Of a DNA stretch of 64,000 bases, positions 12,975-21,741 are shown piece after piece; within the stretch, counting starts at the first letter, position 1, and each line of letters starts with the position of its first letter. Location: NCBI GenBank assembly GCA_026545225.1, contig CM048849.1, forward strand, positions 55,075,836-55,139,835. Direction: 5' to 3'. The DNA is from Cornus controversa. Lineage: Eukaryota; Streptophyta; Magnoliopsida; Cornales; Cornaceae. A model generated the notes under the pieces. The model was not told the origin of the DNA and searched no databases. It saw only the letters and a list, made by a program, of their open reading frames with translations. Position numbers and translations under genes: made by a program.

Positions 12975-13065
12975 TTTTTTTATATTTTCACGCAATTAAA
13001 CAAAAAAAAAAAAGAGAACAGAGCGGTGTTCCTTGTGCTATTGCTGCATGTTTTGTACATACATG
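12975..13065. repeat. Tail of the duplicated tract, copy 1
   Basis: An A-run followed by GAGAACA and GGTGTTCCTTGTG, then ATTGCTGCATGTT and GTACATACA, matches 63825-63905 at about 90%. In copy 2 this tail directly follows the broken gene. Here it is separated from it by 3.8 kb that holds the dioxygenase gene. Confidence 0.65.
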
Positions 13066-13677
13066 GGGGCAGTTGCTCGTCAACATTTGTATGATAGTAC
13101 GCGTGATCTTCAAACAATAAAATATAAATTTTGTAATATAAGAATTCAAAATGATGTCCATTGCACTACACGTAATGATTTTATCATTTTAAGAAACTAG
13201 TAAAATAGGCAAGGGCTTTGCAACTGAAAACCTTTTTAAAGGACAATACGAAATGAATATAACTTTTTTTCCATATATGACTATCAAATTATTACTCTGT
13301 AAATATAAAATAAAGTCTCAAGTCTTAGTTTCCATTCTATGTTTGGAAACAATGTCCACTTATAGCATGTTTATTTCAAATAAACCTTCAAAACATACTA
13401 TTTTGAGCTGACATTACATTTTTTATGAATAAGATGCAGAAGCCAAAGATGTTACTATAGAAAATGTATGGGAGAATTTGTAAAATTCAAAACTAGGTAG
13501 TAATTTTGTTTTCAGATGTGCATAGAACACTTAAGTTTATTCACACAGCATCATATAGCCAAATAGACAGTTAAAACTACTATTTCCTCCTTTATGGATT
13601 TCTTTCTATCAAAGAGTCATGTGAAGGGGTGGATTCTCTCATGATACACTTTGAATAGAAAGTGTTTTATCAATTCC

Positions 13678-14023
13678 TGATAGAGTATTTGACTAAAATT
13701 ATGAAACGTGTAACGTGAAGGATGAGTTCGAAGTAACGTGGATAGGAAGTCTATTTTAACTAGGACTTCCTATCTCCAAGAGTCAGTCTCTCACTAGGAA
13801 ACAGCCTCACTTGACTGCTATAAATACAGAAACGATCCACATACCAGGTACGCAATTAATACCCCCTGAGTTCCTTTATAGCTAAAAAAGCTCTTTCGAT
13901 TTCTGACTTGATCGTCGGAGCGTAGTCGGCCGGCACCACGCCGGTGCCCTCTCGATTACCCTTCTCTTGTCCTTTTTTACAGGTTAGCGTTTGATCAGTT
14001 CGGGGTGGATTTTTGCTTCATCA
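13678..14023 (+). mobile_element. 5' LTR of TR-GAG copy 1
   Basis: 346 bp, TG...CA. A TATAAATA box lies at about 13820-13827 and is the likely transcription signal. The 3' third holds GATCGTCGGAGCGTAG and a GC-rich inverted repeat (GGCACC, 5-nt loop, GGTGCC), which may fold in the transcript. The same GATCGTCG motif occurs in the LTR at 55643-55989. Confidence 0.9.
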
Positions 14024-14024
14024 G

Positions 14025-14043
14025 TTGGCGCCGTCTGTGGGAA
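14025..14043 (+). other. Primer-binding site of TR-GAG copy 1
   Basis: TTGGCGCCGTCTGTGGGAA begins one base after the LTR, the expected place for tRNA priming of minus-strand synthesis. The same site follows the 5' LTR of copy 2. I do not assign the primer tRNA. Confidence 0.7.
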
Positions 14044-14059
14044 ACAATCACAAACTTGA

Positions 14060-15394
14060 TTGTTCTACACGAATCATATACGAAGCATGATGCACCTACG
14101 ATCTGGGTTAGAGACTACCACTGTACAGGACCCTCCAGCGCAGGGCCCTCCTGCCGGCCATAATCCCCCAGCGCAGGACCTTCCTGCCGATCACAATCCT
14201 CCAGCCACCCAGGATCCTCCTGTAGGCCATGACCTTCCTGACGGACAGGGCCCTCCAATTGGACAAGGAGGCATGCAACCCCCTGGACAGATGGACTTCC
14301 CTGGGGCACGCCCCGAAATCCCAAACGACCAAGGATGGATCGCAGCGTTGGAATGCCAAGTCCGGAACTTGAATCAAAGTCTGGCCCAGATACTCCAACA
14401 GAATGCGGCAATTCTGCAGCGCCTCCCTCCTGTGGAGCCAGTACCATCGCCGGGTCACCCTGTTGATCCAGAAAGGGATGGTGTTGGGCGAGACAGTGAA
14501 GTCCCAACGGACGACGCAGCTCAGAACCGAGTAAGAGGTGGGACGAATCCCAGTTACCTAGTCCCACTCGGAAAAAACCAACCCCATGGAGACTCAGGGC
14601 ACCCAGGAAAAACTATCTATTATGACATGGAGATGCAAGACCTCAGAGCTAGGGTAGAAAGCATGGCCCACGCCATAAGAGGGAAGGGCCCTGCTACAGT
14701 AAAGGAGCTGGTCCAGCAAACCAACCTCCCTTTCTCCGCGGGGATAATGAGTTGTCCTTTGCCCAACAAGTTCAAGATGCCCACCTTTGAAAGCTTTGAT
14801 GGGACCAATGACCCGCTAGATCATCTGGAGACCTACAAAGCTCTGATGCACCTCCAAGGAATACCAGATGAAATCCTATGTAGAGCTTTTCCTACTACAT
14901 TGAAGGGTTCTGCCCGGTCATGGTTCAACAACCTGAAACCGACATCTATACGTTCCTTCAAAGAACTGAGTCAATTGTTCGTAGGCAATTTTATTACCGC
15001 CCGAAGGCACAGAAAGCCAGCCACCTATCTCCTGAACGTAAGACAAAATAAAGGGGAGTCATTGCGAGACTACATTTACCGATTTAATAGGGAGATGTTG
15101 CAGGTCGATTCTCTGGACGATAAGGTGGCAGTTACCGCATTCATAGGGGGGCAACTGCCTTCAAAATTCTTGTACTCAATTTCCAAGCACCCTCCAGAAA
15201 GTATGTCCGAGCTACTTATGAAAGCCCAAAAGTACATGAACGCAGAGGATGTCCTTGATGCGAGAAAGGCAGACAGGAAAAGGGGGGGATATTCCAGTGA
15301 GGAAGATAGAGACCCCAAACATGGCAAAATGTCACGGGGGCAGACCGGTAAAGCATCACGTCATGAGCAGGGAGACATGTGGCATATTGACTAG
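14060..15394 (+). mobile_element. gag-like coding region of TR-GAG copy 1
   Basis: The reading frame codes for about 440 residues. The N-terminal third is Pro/Gln-rich with repeated ...DPPA/GPP... units. The middle to C-terminal part carries the retrotransposon Gag domain of Ty3/gypsy elements, seen as the DPLDHLETYKALM block, the SARSWFNNL block and the ...QNKGESLRDYIYRF block. No protease, reverse transcriptase, RNase H or integrase follows. It presumably forms or joins capsid particles made with a helper element. Confidence 0.8.
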
Positions 15395-15639
15395 AGACAT
15401 TAAAAGGGAGGCAGTTGGTCCATCCTTGGATTGCTGAGCGTTTGTGGAAGCGCCACCAGTAAGACTTTCTTTTAAAAGTTGCATCTACTTTAATTATTCT
15501 AGTTGAAGCTCAATTTAATATCGAGCCTCAGGGCGATAGCCCCGAAGTTTTTGCACGAATAATTCTCTGTTTGTTACTCAAATATCAATAGCAATCCTTT
15601 TGTTTCAAAATTTGTTGTTATAACTAAAACAAAAAATAC

Positions 15640-16330
15640 ACCTCCAAGGAGGGCCTTTAATAAAAAAGGCGGGATGGATGAATCCCGAGAACATTGTTTA
15701 AACAGCCCTACGGGGTCACAGCCCTACGGGGGCACAGCCCCACGAGGGCCACCCTACGGGGATACACCTCCAAGGAGGGCCTTTAATGAAAATGGCGGGA
15801 TGGATGAATCCCGAGACATTGTTTAAACAGCCCTACGGGGTCACAGCCCTACGGGGGCACAGCCCTACGGGGTCCCAGCCCTACGGGGGCACAGCCCTAC
15901 GGGGTCAAATCCCTACGAGGTCCCAGCCCTACGGGGTCAAAGCCCTACGGGGTCCCAGCCCTACGGGGTCACAGCCCAACTAGGGCACAGCCCTACGGGG
16001 TCACAGTCCTACGGGGTCACAGCCTTACGGGGGCACAGCCCTACGGGGTCCCAGCCCTACGGGGTCATAGCCCTACAGGGGCACAGCCCTACGGGGTCCC
16101 AGCCCTACAGAGGCGCAGCCCTACGAGGGCCACCCTACGGGGATACACCTCAGAGAAGGGCCTTTAACTAAAAAGGCGGGATGGATGAATCCAGACAACC
16201 CTACGGGGGCACAAACTCAGCCCTACAGGGGCCTAACCTTACTAAGGAGACACGACCACACTTTTTCAAGGGCCTTTTAATCCAAAAACATTGTTAACCT
16301 ACCCTACGGGGGCACAATTTGTTAAAGGGG
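15640..16330 (+). repeat. 16-nt minisatellite array inside TR-GAG copy 1
   Basis: Tandem units of 16 nt, AGCCCTACGGGGTCAC with variants (GGGGGCAC, GGGGTCCC), fill most of 15705-16140 and are broken up by a longer module. That module is a 'GAGGGCC...AAAAAGGCGGGATGGATGAATCC' block at about 15640, 15770 and 16145. Each unit can form a short CCC/GGG hairpin. The period is not a multiple of three, so every frame reads the same cyclic 16-residue peptide. The array sits between gag and the GC-rich block. Copy 2 has the same array with a different unit order and number. Confidence 0.85.
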
Positions 16331-16424
16331 ATTTTAGCAAAAGGCAGGTAAGTCCCACCAAGGTGGTCGCATGGCTTTATCAAGAGCCGCGCTATTAAGC
16401 TTATTAATTAGAGTTTATTAACCA

Positions 16425-16500
16425 AGTGAGTTATTGGCATAATGGTTAGGGTGAGACCATCAGAGCTTATTAGCTAAGGTTCGATTCTTCAAACTGACAA
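16425..16500 (+). other. tRNA-like module with pol III A and B boxes in TR-GAG copy 1
   Basis: TGGCATAATGG (16435-16445) resembles the tRNA/SINE A box, and GGTTCGATTCT (16478-16488) is one base from the consensus B box. The 32-nt gap between them is typical of tRNA genes and tRNA-derived SINEs. An AT run follows. A full cloverleaf is not convincing: only a short T-stem forms. The same module is in copy 2 (about 37620-37690), so it was present in the family ancestor. It may be a captured SINE head. Confidence 0.45.
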
Positions 16501-16539
16501 TCATTTTTTATATATATATAAACCGGGTTCTTATATACC

Positions 16540-17020
16540 GGCCAAAGGCCGGACCCAAGAATAAATCGCCCGACCAAAAACCAAGCCCAGGAAGAAACCG
16601 GCCCGACTAAGGACGGGCCCACCGGACCAGATGCGACCGGGCGCGGCCGGGCCCGCCTAGCCGAGCGCCTGGCCGGGCGCAGCCTGGCCAAGCGCCGGGC
16701 CCGCCTGGCCGGGCCGGGCCTGGCGTGGCCTGGCCAAGCGCCGGGCGCGGCCGGGCCCGCCTAGCTGAGCGCCTGGCCGGGCCTGGCGCGGCCTGGCCAA
16801 GCGCCGTGCCCGCCTGGCCTGGCCGGGCTGGGCGCGGCCGGGCCCGCCTAACTGGGCCGGGCGGGGCGCTGCCTGGCCTGGGGCGGCCGAGCGCAGCAGG
16901 GCACTGCCTGGCCGGGCTCGGCCGGGCCCACCCGGCGCTTGCCGCGCGCGGGAGAAAAAGAAAAAAGAAAAGGAAAGGAAAAGAGAGGAAAGGAAAGGAA
17001 AGGAAAGAAAAAGGGAGGAA
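16540..17020 (+). repeat. CpG-rich repeat island and purine tract of TR-GAG copy 1
   Basis: From about 16600 to 16950 the sequence is built of shuffled GCCGGGC/GGCCTGGC/GCGCGGCC words and is strikingly GC-rich in an AT-rich window. It is followed at about 16950-17025 by an almost pure purine strand of GGAAA units. The open frames here are by-products of the composition and code for low-complexity Ala/Arg/Pro-rich peptides. The block is about 150 bp shorter in copy 2. Confidence 0.75.
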
Positions 17021-17102
17021 AAAAGTATTTATTTATATGCCAGAAGAGCAGTCCAAAGTGTTCATAAGGCCCAGCACTCGACCCTTATGAACAGGGGGCA
17101 TC

Positions 17103-17448
17103 TGATAGAGTATTTGACTAAAATTATGAAACGTGTAACGTGAAGGATGAGTTCGAAGTAACGTGGATAGGAAGTCTATTTTAACCAGGACTTCCTATCT
17201 CCAAGAGTCAGTCTCTCACTAGGAAACAGCCTCACTTGACTGCTATAAATACAGAGACGATCCACATACCAGGTACGCAATTAATACCCCCTGAGTTCCT
17301 TTATAGCTAAGAAAGCTCTTTCGATTTCTGACTTGATCGTCGGAGCGTAGTCGGCCGGCACCACGCCGGTGCCCTCTCGATTACCCTTCTCTTGTCCTTT
17401 TTTACAGGTTGGCGTTTGATCAGTTCGGGGTGGATTTTTGCTTCATCA
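17103..17448 (+). mobile_element. 3' LTR of TR-GAG copy 1
   Basis: 346 bp, same ends as the 5' LTR, preceded by ACAGGGGGCATC, the likely plus-strand primer (polypurine) site. It is followed by the ATTCC target duplication. Confidence 0.9.
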
Positions 17449-17744
17449 ATTCCAACTGTGAAGTTTATTTTCTCTAGCATGCAAACATAGATTTCTTATA
17501 GCAGCAGAAAGGATTTTTGCAAAGGCATTATAAAAAATTCTCATTTGAATTTAAGAAGTAGAGCTCCAATGGCTATCCTAAAGCAACCATGATATCTCAA
17601 AAGGTGAAACCTGCTAATTCTCCTAGTGATAAATTTTGAAGGGCATAAATAATAATTACCATCTATATTACATTTGAGGTTGACATAATAATGCCAAAAA
17701 ATGCGATCCAATGGTTGCGATTGGTAAAAAACCAATCATGCAGT

Positions 17745-17880
17745 TTAAAATGTCTTTTGTTATTTACGGTCTAAAATCACTTTTCCTATCTACGATCTAA
17801 CGCTCACCATTCACTCCTACCAAAATTCAAATTTAAACCCTCACCAACTCACTCCCACCTAAATTCAAAATTTAAACATT
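17745..17880 (-). repeat. Dispersed repeat, member 1 of 3
   Basis: On the minus strand it carries GTGA(N)CGTTAGAT, GTGATTTTAGACCGTA and GACATTTTAAAC blocks. These recur at 29690-29845 (minus) and 40130-40235 (plus). No coding potential; it is probably the end of a short interspersed or inverted-repeat element. Confidence 0.5.
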
Positions 17881-17973
17881 ATATCCTATATATAACTCTA
17901 CCTATATCTCCCTCCTTTTTCTTTTTATTTTTTTTTCTTCTCTTTCCTCTCTCCTCATCCAAACTTTCTCCTC

Positions 17974-18286
17974 TTTTGGGGGGCCACAAACGCTTGCCTT
18001 CCAACTCGAACCACTGATTACTATCGTCCCTTCGGAAGTGGTTGAACCTTCTCTTGATTTGGCAGTTCTCTATTCTTTTCTCCTAAATTTATTGGCCTCT
18101 GCTACTTTCTTCGCCATTCTCAGCGATACCCCTATATCGCTTGTTGTTCTGGTGACCAATGCGACAACTTTTGCTGTCACAGCTGTGTTTGGGTTGCTCT
18201 TGGGGGAACAGACTCATGTAGGGTTGGCTTTGTTTGGTACATTTCTCATTGTTCTTGGTGTTTATATTTGTATCATTCTCGGATAA
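17974..18286 (+). pseudogene. 5'-truncated copy of a TMEM234-like membrane protein gene
   Basis: The frame at 18038-18286 codes for 82 residues matching the C-terminal half of the plant transmembrane protein 234 homolog. Recognisable parts are LLNLLASATFFAILSD, VTNATTFAVTAVFG and the GEQTHVGLALFGTFLIVLGV end, with three hydrophobic segments. Just upstream, at about 17974-17994, the family's WGATNA motif is still readable but in another frame, and the region between is scrambled. The N-terminal spans are therefore missing or disrupted and the start at 18038 is not a family start. The host protein is a small putative transporter-like membrane protein of unclear role. The absence of introns is compatible with a retrocopy. 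It is probably not functional. Confidence 0.6.
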
Positions 18287-18699
18287 AGATTCATTCTATT
18301 TGGTTGCTGGGGAACTGAGGAAAAGATTGATTTTTTAATATTCTGTTGTATGTTGGGTTTTGTTGCTGAGAAAGTTGAAGAAAAGAAAATCAGAATTGAA
18401 TAATGAGAAAGTTGAGAATGGAAGTGTTTGATGTTTTAATTTCAAAATATGGAGAAACCTCCATGATTCACTTTGTCACTTTTGCATTTGGGTGCTAGAT
18501 TTATAGCTGCCTAGATTATGAAGGGTGGTAATTCTGAATTATACATTGGCTTTAACTAACATTGTTTTTCTTTGGATATATTTATCTGAATTGGAATTGT
18601 GATCATGTATAATCAGCAGTGCATGGTGGTGAATATTCTCCTGTGTAATGATTTTCTTGGTAAATATAGTCACATATTTGATGGTTCTCTTAGTCTTGG
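18287..18699. other. Intergenic, no gene seen
   Basis: AT-rich sequence downstream of the TMEM234-like relic. It could include the copied 3' UTR of the parent gene, but no marker proves this. Confidence 0.35.
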
Positions 18700-19004
18700 T
18701 TTAAAGGGTGGTGGGTGATACAATTTGTTTTATGAGAAAGATCTGCAGGTCTACACCCCATCATTCATGTTTTATGAGGAAGATCCAGAGCATACTTACA
18801 CTGAGACATAGATATGCCATGACTCAACCGAGCAACCTCTATACCAACAAAATATCGCAAGGAACCTAAATCTTTTATATCAAAGAATTGACCCAAATCC
18901 TTCTTAACCTGAGGAATTCTAGAAGAATCATCTCCAGTGATAAAAATATCTACATATACTGATATAATAATACATCTACCATTCGTGTGTCTCCGAACAA
19001 AGCA
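18700..19004 (-). mobile_element. Ty1/copia reverse transcriptase fragment (broken)
   Basis: The minus strand codes for a piece of copia-type polymerase: ...VYVDIFITGDDSS..., then FDIKDLGSLRYFVGIEVARLSHGI and SQCKYALDL. Only about 100 residues of the reverse transcriptase region remain and both sides of the element are lost here. It is an old, broken fossil. Confidence 0.75.
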
Positions 19005-19130
19005 CGTATGGTATGGTGAGGTTGAGATGCAATGGATTCCTCAAAACTTGGCCTTGGGTTTGGCGTGGGTGCGTTTGCCCATTGAATCCACTCAAGTGCC
19101 ACCCGACCCACACCTAGTCTTGTGTCCTAC

Positions 19131-19280
19131 TGTTAGAGGGGTCTTCTTTGTCCCACATAGGATTTTGATGGGAAGAGTGTTGGATATATTAGTATATATG
19201 GGTGCGTATTCAGGACTATTCAATGACTTAAGCTTTTGGGTTAGAGGGCAAGTGTCTGACTCTTAACATTTGGTATAACA
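19131..19280 (+). mobile_element. Short LTR relic with PBS-like end (TRIM or copia type)
   Basis: TGTTAGAGG at 19131 to TTAACA at 19268 makes a 138-bp TG...CA unit with TCCCACATAGGA and TTAAGCTTTTGGGTTAGAG motifs. It is followed by TTTGGTATAAC, which resembles the methionine-tRNA primer site TGGTATCAGAG. A second, poorer match to the end of this unit is at about 19400-19435. It is a fossil; no coding region is attached. Confidence 0.45.
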
Positions 19281-20117
19281 ACTACACCTAATCATTGATT
19301 AGATGTCGCGCCAAGTGCGTGGCCTGAAGGTGTCCGGATTTGTTCACCCGGTAGACAGGGTGGTCCGATCACAATGAGAACTTTGCGAGTTCGGATGGTT
19401 TAAGTTTTGCACTAGAGGGCAAGCACGACTCATGACACCTACTATATTTGGGAACCTTAACCCTCAAACTTTATTAGGAGGTAGAAGAATTACTATAGTA
19501 TTACAACATTTGATCAACTTGAGTGAGTGGGTAAAACCTTCAACCCAACTCATGCTCCCAGCCTAGCACTCAAATTTAACAGATAATAATGAAAAGGAAT
19601 GTCAAATAATTCAACAGATAATACATCAAGATATAAAGAATAAGTATAATCAATTGCATATAGATAAATTTTTTATACATACACAAGTATATATAAGTAG
19701 AGAGAGACAACCTAGAGCTAATAGGAAGCGATGACCAAGTTGCGTGGAAGAGATGACCGTAGAAGATGAAGAACACCTTCAAGGGCGATCGAAAAATAAT
19801 GTGGTCGATATAGTCTATCGGTGGTCGGAATCGTTTTTTCTGATGGAGCATCTGGGCTCCGTGATCAATATATGTATATATGTACGTATATGTATGTTTT
19901 TATTTGTTTTTATTTTTGTGTTTTGTTTTAACATTTTAAAAATTAAACAAATTTGATACTGTCATTTTAGATAAAATTAAAAATACCATTTTAATTTTTT
20001 TTTGGTTATGTTTCGGCAATGTAGCAAAAATATAAAATAAAATAAAAAACACAAACGTGTTTCGCCGGAACCAAACAACAACAAAAAAAACACCAAAACT
20101 AATGAACTACTGCTACT
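19281..20117. other. Intergenic region upstream of the first DUF295 gene
   Basis: Contains more retroelement-like debris to about 19570, then AT-rich sequence. No gene is seen. Confidence 0.4.
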
Positions 20118-20135
20118 TATAAATTAGGGTTGGGA
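20118..20135 (+). promoter_or_regulatory. Core promoter motifs of the first DUF295 gene
   Basis: TATAAATT (20118-20125) overlaps TTAGGGTTGGGA (20124-20135), about 90 bases before the start codon. The 12-mer recurs at 42168-42179, 47 bases before the start of the paralog. TTAGGGTT is the reverse strand of the plant telo-box AAACCCTAA. Conservation between the paralogs is seen; function is inferred. Confidence 0.45.
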
Positions 20136-20214
20136 CTCGGGGATGATGTATCAAATTTACTAGTCCCATCCCTTGTATGTCACGAATACTGGTATAGCAT
20201 AGAGAGAGAGAGAA

Positions 20215-21741
20215 ATGGCTAATTGGAGGAGTTTTGGCGATCGGATGCTGTATTGCCACCGGTCTATGCTAAAATCATGGTGCAATTGTTGCAATTCGGC
20301 GAACTTTCTCAACTCCAGTAGCCGCCGTCTCGGTGGTGGTGGTTTGCTCCTTGGAGGCGGTGGATGCTTCGAAAAAGCTGCGCCCTTTTCACCGATCCGA
20401 CGTTGTTCTTCTCCTCCTCATCATCATCCACCTGTAAGTCCTCGATCACCATTGCTGATGGTACCTCCCGGGGTTGTTGTCGATGACAAAAATTCAAGAA
20501 AAAACTCACACGACGACAACAACGGCAATGACAACAACAGCAATAGCAATGACTATTTTCATTTCTTCAGCCTTTCGGACCAGAGTGAAATTAGGGTTCG
20601 GAAGAATCTTAGTATACCGTGGCAGAGGGACCTCCTTACGCCTGACGCTGCACCATGTGTAGGCTCTTCTCATGGCTGGCTGGCCTTTAACCACCCTCGC
20701 AATTGCCACCCTTATCTCTACAACCCCTTAATGGACTCCCCTGATCTCCCCTACATTCCCCTCCCTTCCATCGAAACCCTACCCTCTGTTTGCGGTGTTC
20801 GCCTCATCAAATCCGATCACCTCTCCCCTTCCCCTTCTCTCATCACACGCTTCCTAATCTTACACAAATCATCAGAGCACGATATTCCCTCTGAATACGT
20901 CAGTTATTCTTTAGTACGAAGGCTTGTTATGTCATCAGCCCCATCATCCGTCCCCTGCTGTTATTCATCATCATCATCGAACGAAGATTGCACTATAATG
21001 GCCATCCACAGTGAATCTGCTAATATTGCCTTCTGCAAACTCGGCGACAATAGGTGGACCGCCTTGGACGGTTCACTCCAACCTTATATTGACATCATAT
21101 ATTTCAGCAAGGATCAGCGATTTTATGCCATGAAATCAGATTGTAGCATTGAAGCTTGGGACCTCAGAGATCCTTCTTGTCCCAAAATCCAAGTGTTTGA
21201 TAATCCTTCCTTTTGTCCTGGGAAGCTTGAGGACAAATTTCGGGGATCTTATAATTGTGCTAAGAGTAATTATTTAGTTGAATCCTCTGGGGATCTTTTG
21301 CTGCTGTCCAGGTTTATAGCTCTAAGTGTTGCTGAATATGGCTTTACACATCCCCGCAGGTTGGAAGAGAAAGTAGATAATAACATTAATGAGGAACTAG
21401 AAAATTCTTTCCTTCACGATGATGATGCCTATTGGACTCTGGGATTTGAAGTTCGCAAGTTTGATTTCGATCACAATAAGTGGGAACCTGTGGAATGCTT
21501 AGGTGACCAGGCACTGTTTGTGGGTTCTAACCATTCTTTTTCTCTTTCAACTCGCGATTGTCCGGAGCTGATGGGGAATTCCATCTATTTCACGGATGAT
21601 GACAGAGAATCTAACAACATATATCATGGACATGATAATGGCGTCTTTCACTTGGCAGATAACAGCATAAAACCCTATTATCCAAGCAGGTTGAAGATTA
21701 TCAACCCACATCCAGTTTGGGTTGCCCCAAACACAATGTAG
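20215..21741 (+). CDS. DUF295 domain protein, paralog 1 (intronless)
   Basis: A single exon codes for 508 residues. The DUF295 (beta-propeller-like) region starts at about residue 125 and shows the family landmarks: IPWQRDLL, SSHGWLAFNHPRNCHPYLYNP, VMSSAPSS, DCTIMAI, AFCKLGDNRWTALDG, IIYFSKDQRFYAM, IEAWDL and YLVESSGDLLLLSR. The N-terminus (MANWRSFGD, then basic, Cys-rich) has no F-box and is nearly the same in the paralog at 42226. In Arabidopsis many DUF295 proteins without an F-box go to mitochondria, while others are F-box or KIB-like proteins; an organellar presequence is my inference. A His/Asn/Gly-rich linker (about residues 40-120) is low complexity and differs between paralogs. Molecular function of the family is unknown. 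The frame is open throughout, so the gene is probably working. Confidence 0.82.
   Translation: MANWRSFGDRMLYCHRSMLKSWCNCCNSANFLNSSSRRLGGGGLLLGGGGCFEKAAPFSPIRRCSSPPHHHPPVSPRSPLLMVPPGVVVDDKNSRKNSHDDNNGNDNNSNSNDYFHFFSLSDQSEIRVRKNLSIPWQRDLLTPDAAPCVGSSHGWLAFNHPRNCHPYLYNPLMDSPDLPYIPLPSIETLPSVCGVRLIKSDHLSPSPSLITRFLILHKSSEHDIPSEYVSYSLVRRLVMSSAPSSVPCCYSSSSSNEDCTIMAIHSESANIAFCKLGDNRWTALDGSLQPYIDIIYFSKDQRFYAMKSDCSIEAWDLRDPSCPKIQVFDNPSFCPGKLEDKFRGSYNCAKSNYLVESSGDLLLLSRFIALSVAEYGFTHPRRLEEKVDNNINEELENSFLHDDDAYWTLGFEVRKFDFDHNKWEPVECLGDQALFVGSNHSFSLSTRDCPELMGNSIYFTDDDRESNNIYHGHDNGVFHLADNSIKPYYPSRLKIINPHPVWVAPNTM

Larger units (their letters stand above)
13678..17448 (+). mobile_element. Non-autonomous gag-only LTR retroelement (TR-GAG type), copy 1
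   Basis: The element is 3771 bp with two 346-bp LTRs (13678-14023 and 17103-17448) that start TGATAGAG and end CATCA. It is flanked by an exact 5-bp target duplication, ATTCC (13673-13677 and 17449-17453). The inside holds a primer-binding site, one gag-like coding region and no pol genes, which matches the TR-GAG class of plant Ty3/gypsy derivatives that depend on another element. By structure it looks whole. The LTRs differ at 4 of 346 sites; at the often used rate of 1.3e-8 per site per year this is about 0.4-0.5 million years. A second copy lies at 34822-38505. Confidence 0.9.

Noticed and set aside
13820-13830. TATAAATA boxes in LTRs considered as host gene promoters
   Set aside because: They are inside LTRs at the usual position and no host gene starts downstream of them.
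14108-14567. Long open frames on the minus strand opposite gag (also 35259-35711)
   Set aside because: They mirror the Pro/Gln-rich gag start and have no family resemblance of their own.
15700-16140. Regular spaced repeats that might suggest a CRISPR array
   Set aside because: The units are contiguous 16-mers without unique spacers, inside an LTR element of a plant nuclear genome.
16725-17090. Open frame coding for an Ala/Arg/Gly/Pro-rich protein
   Set aside because: It comes from the GC-word composition of the TR-GAG island and purine tract; the matching region in copy 2 does not keep the frame.
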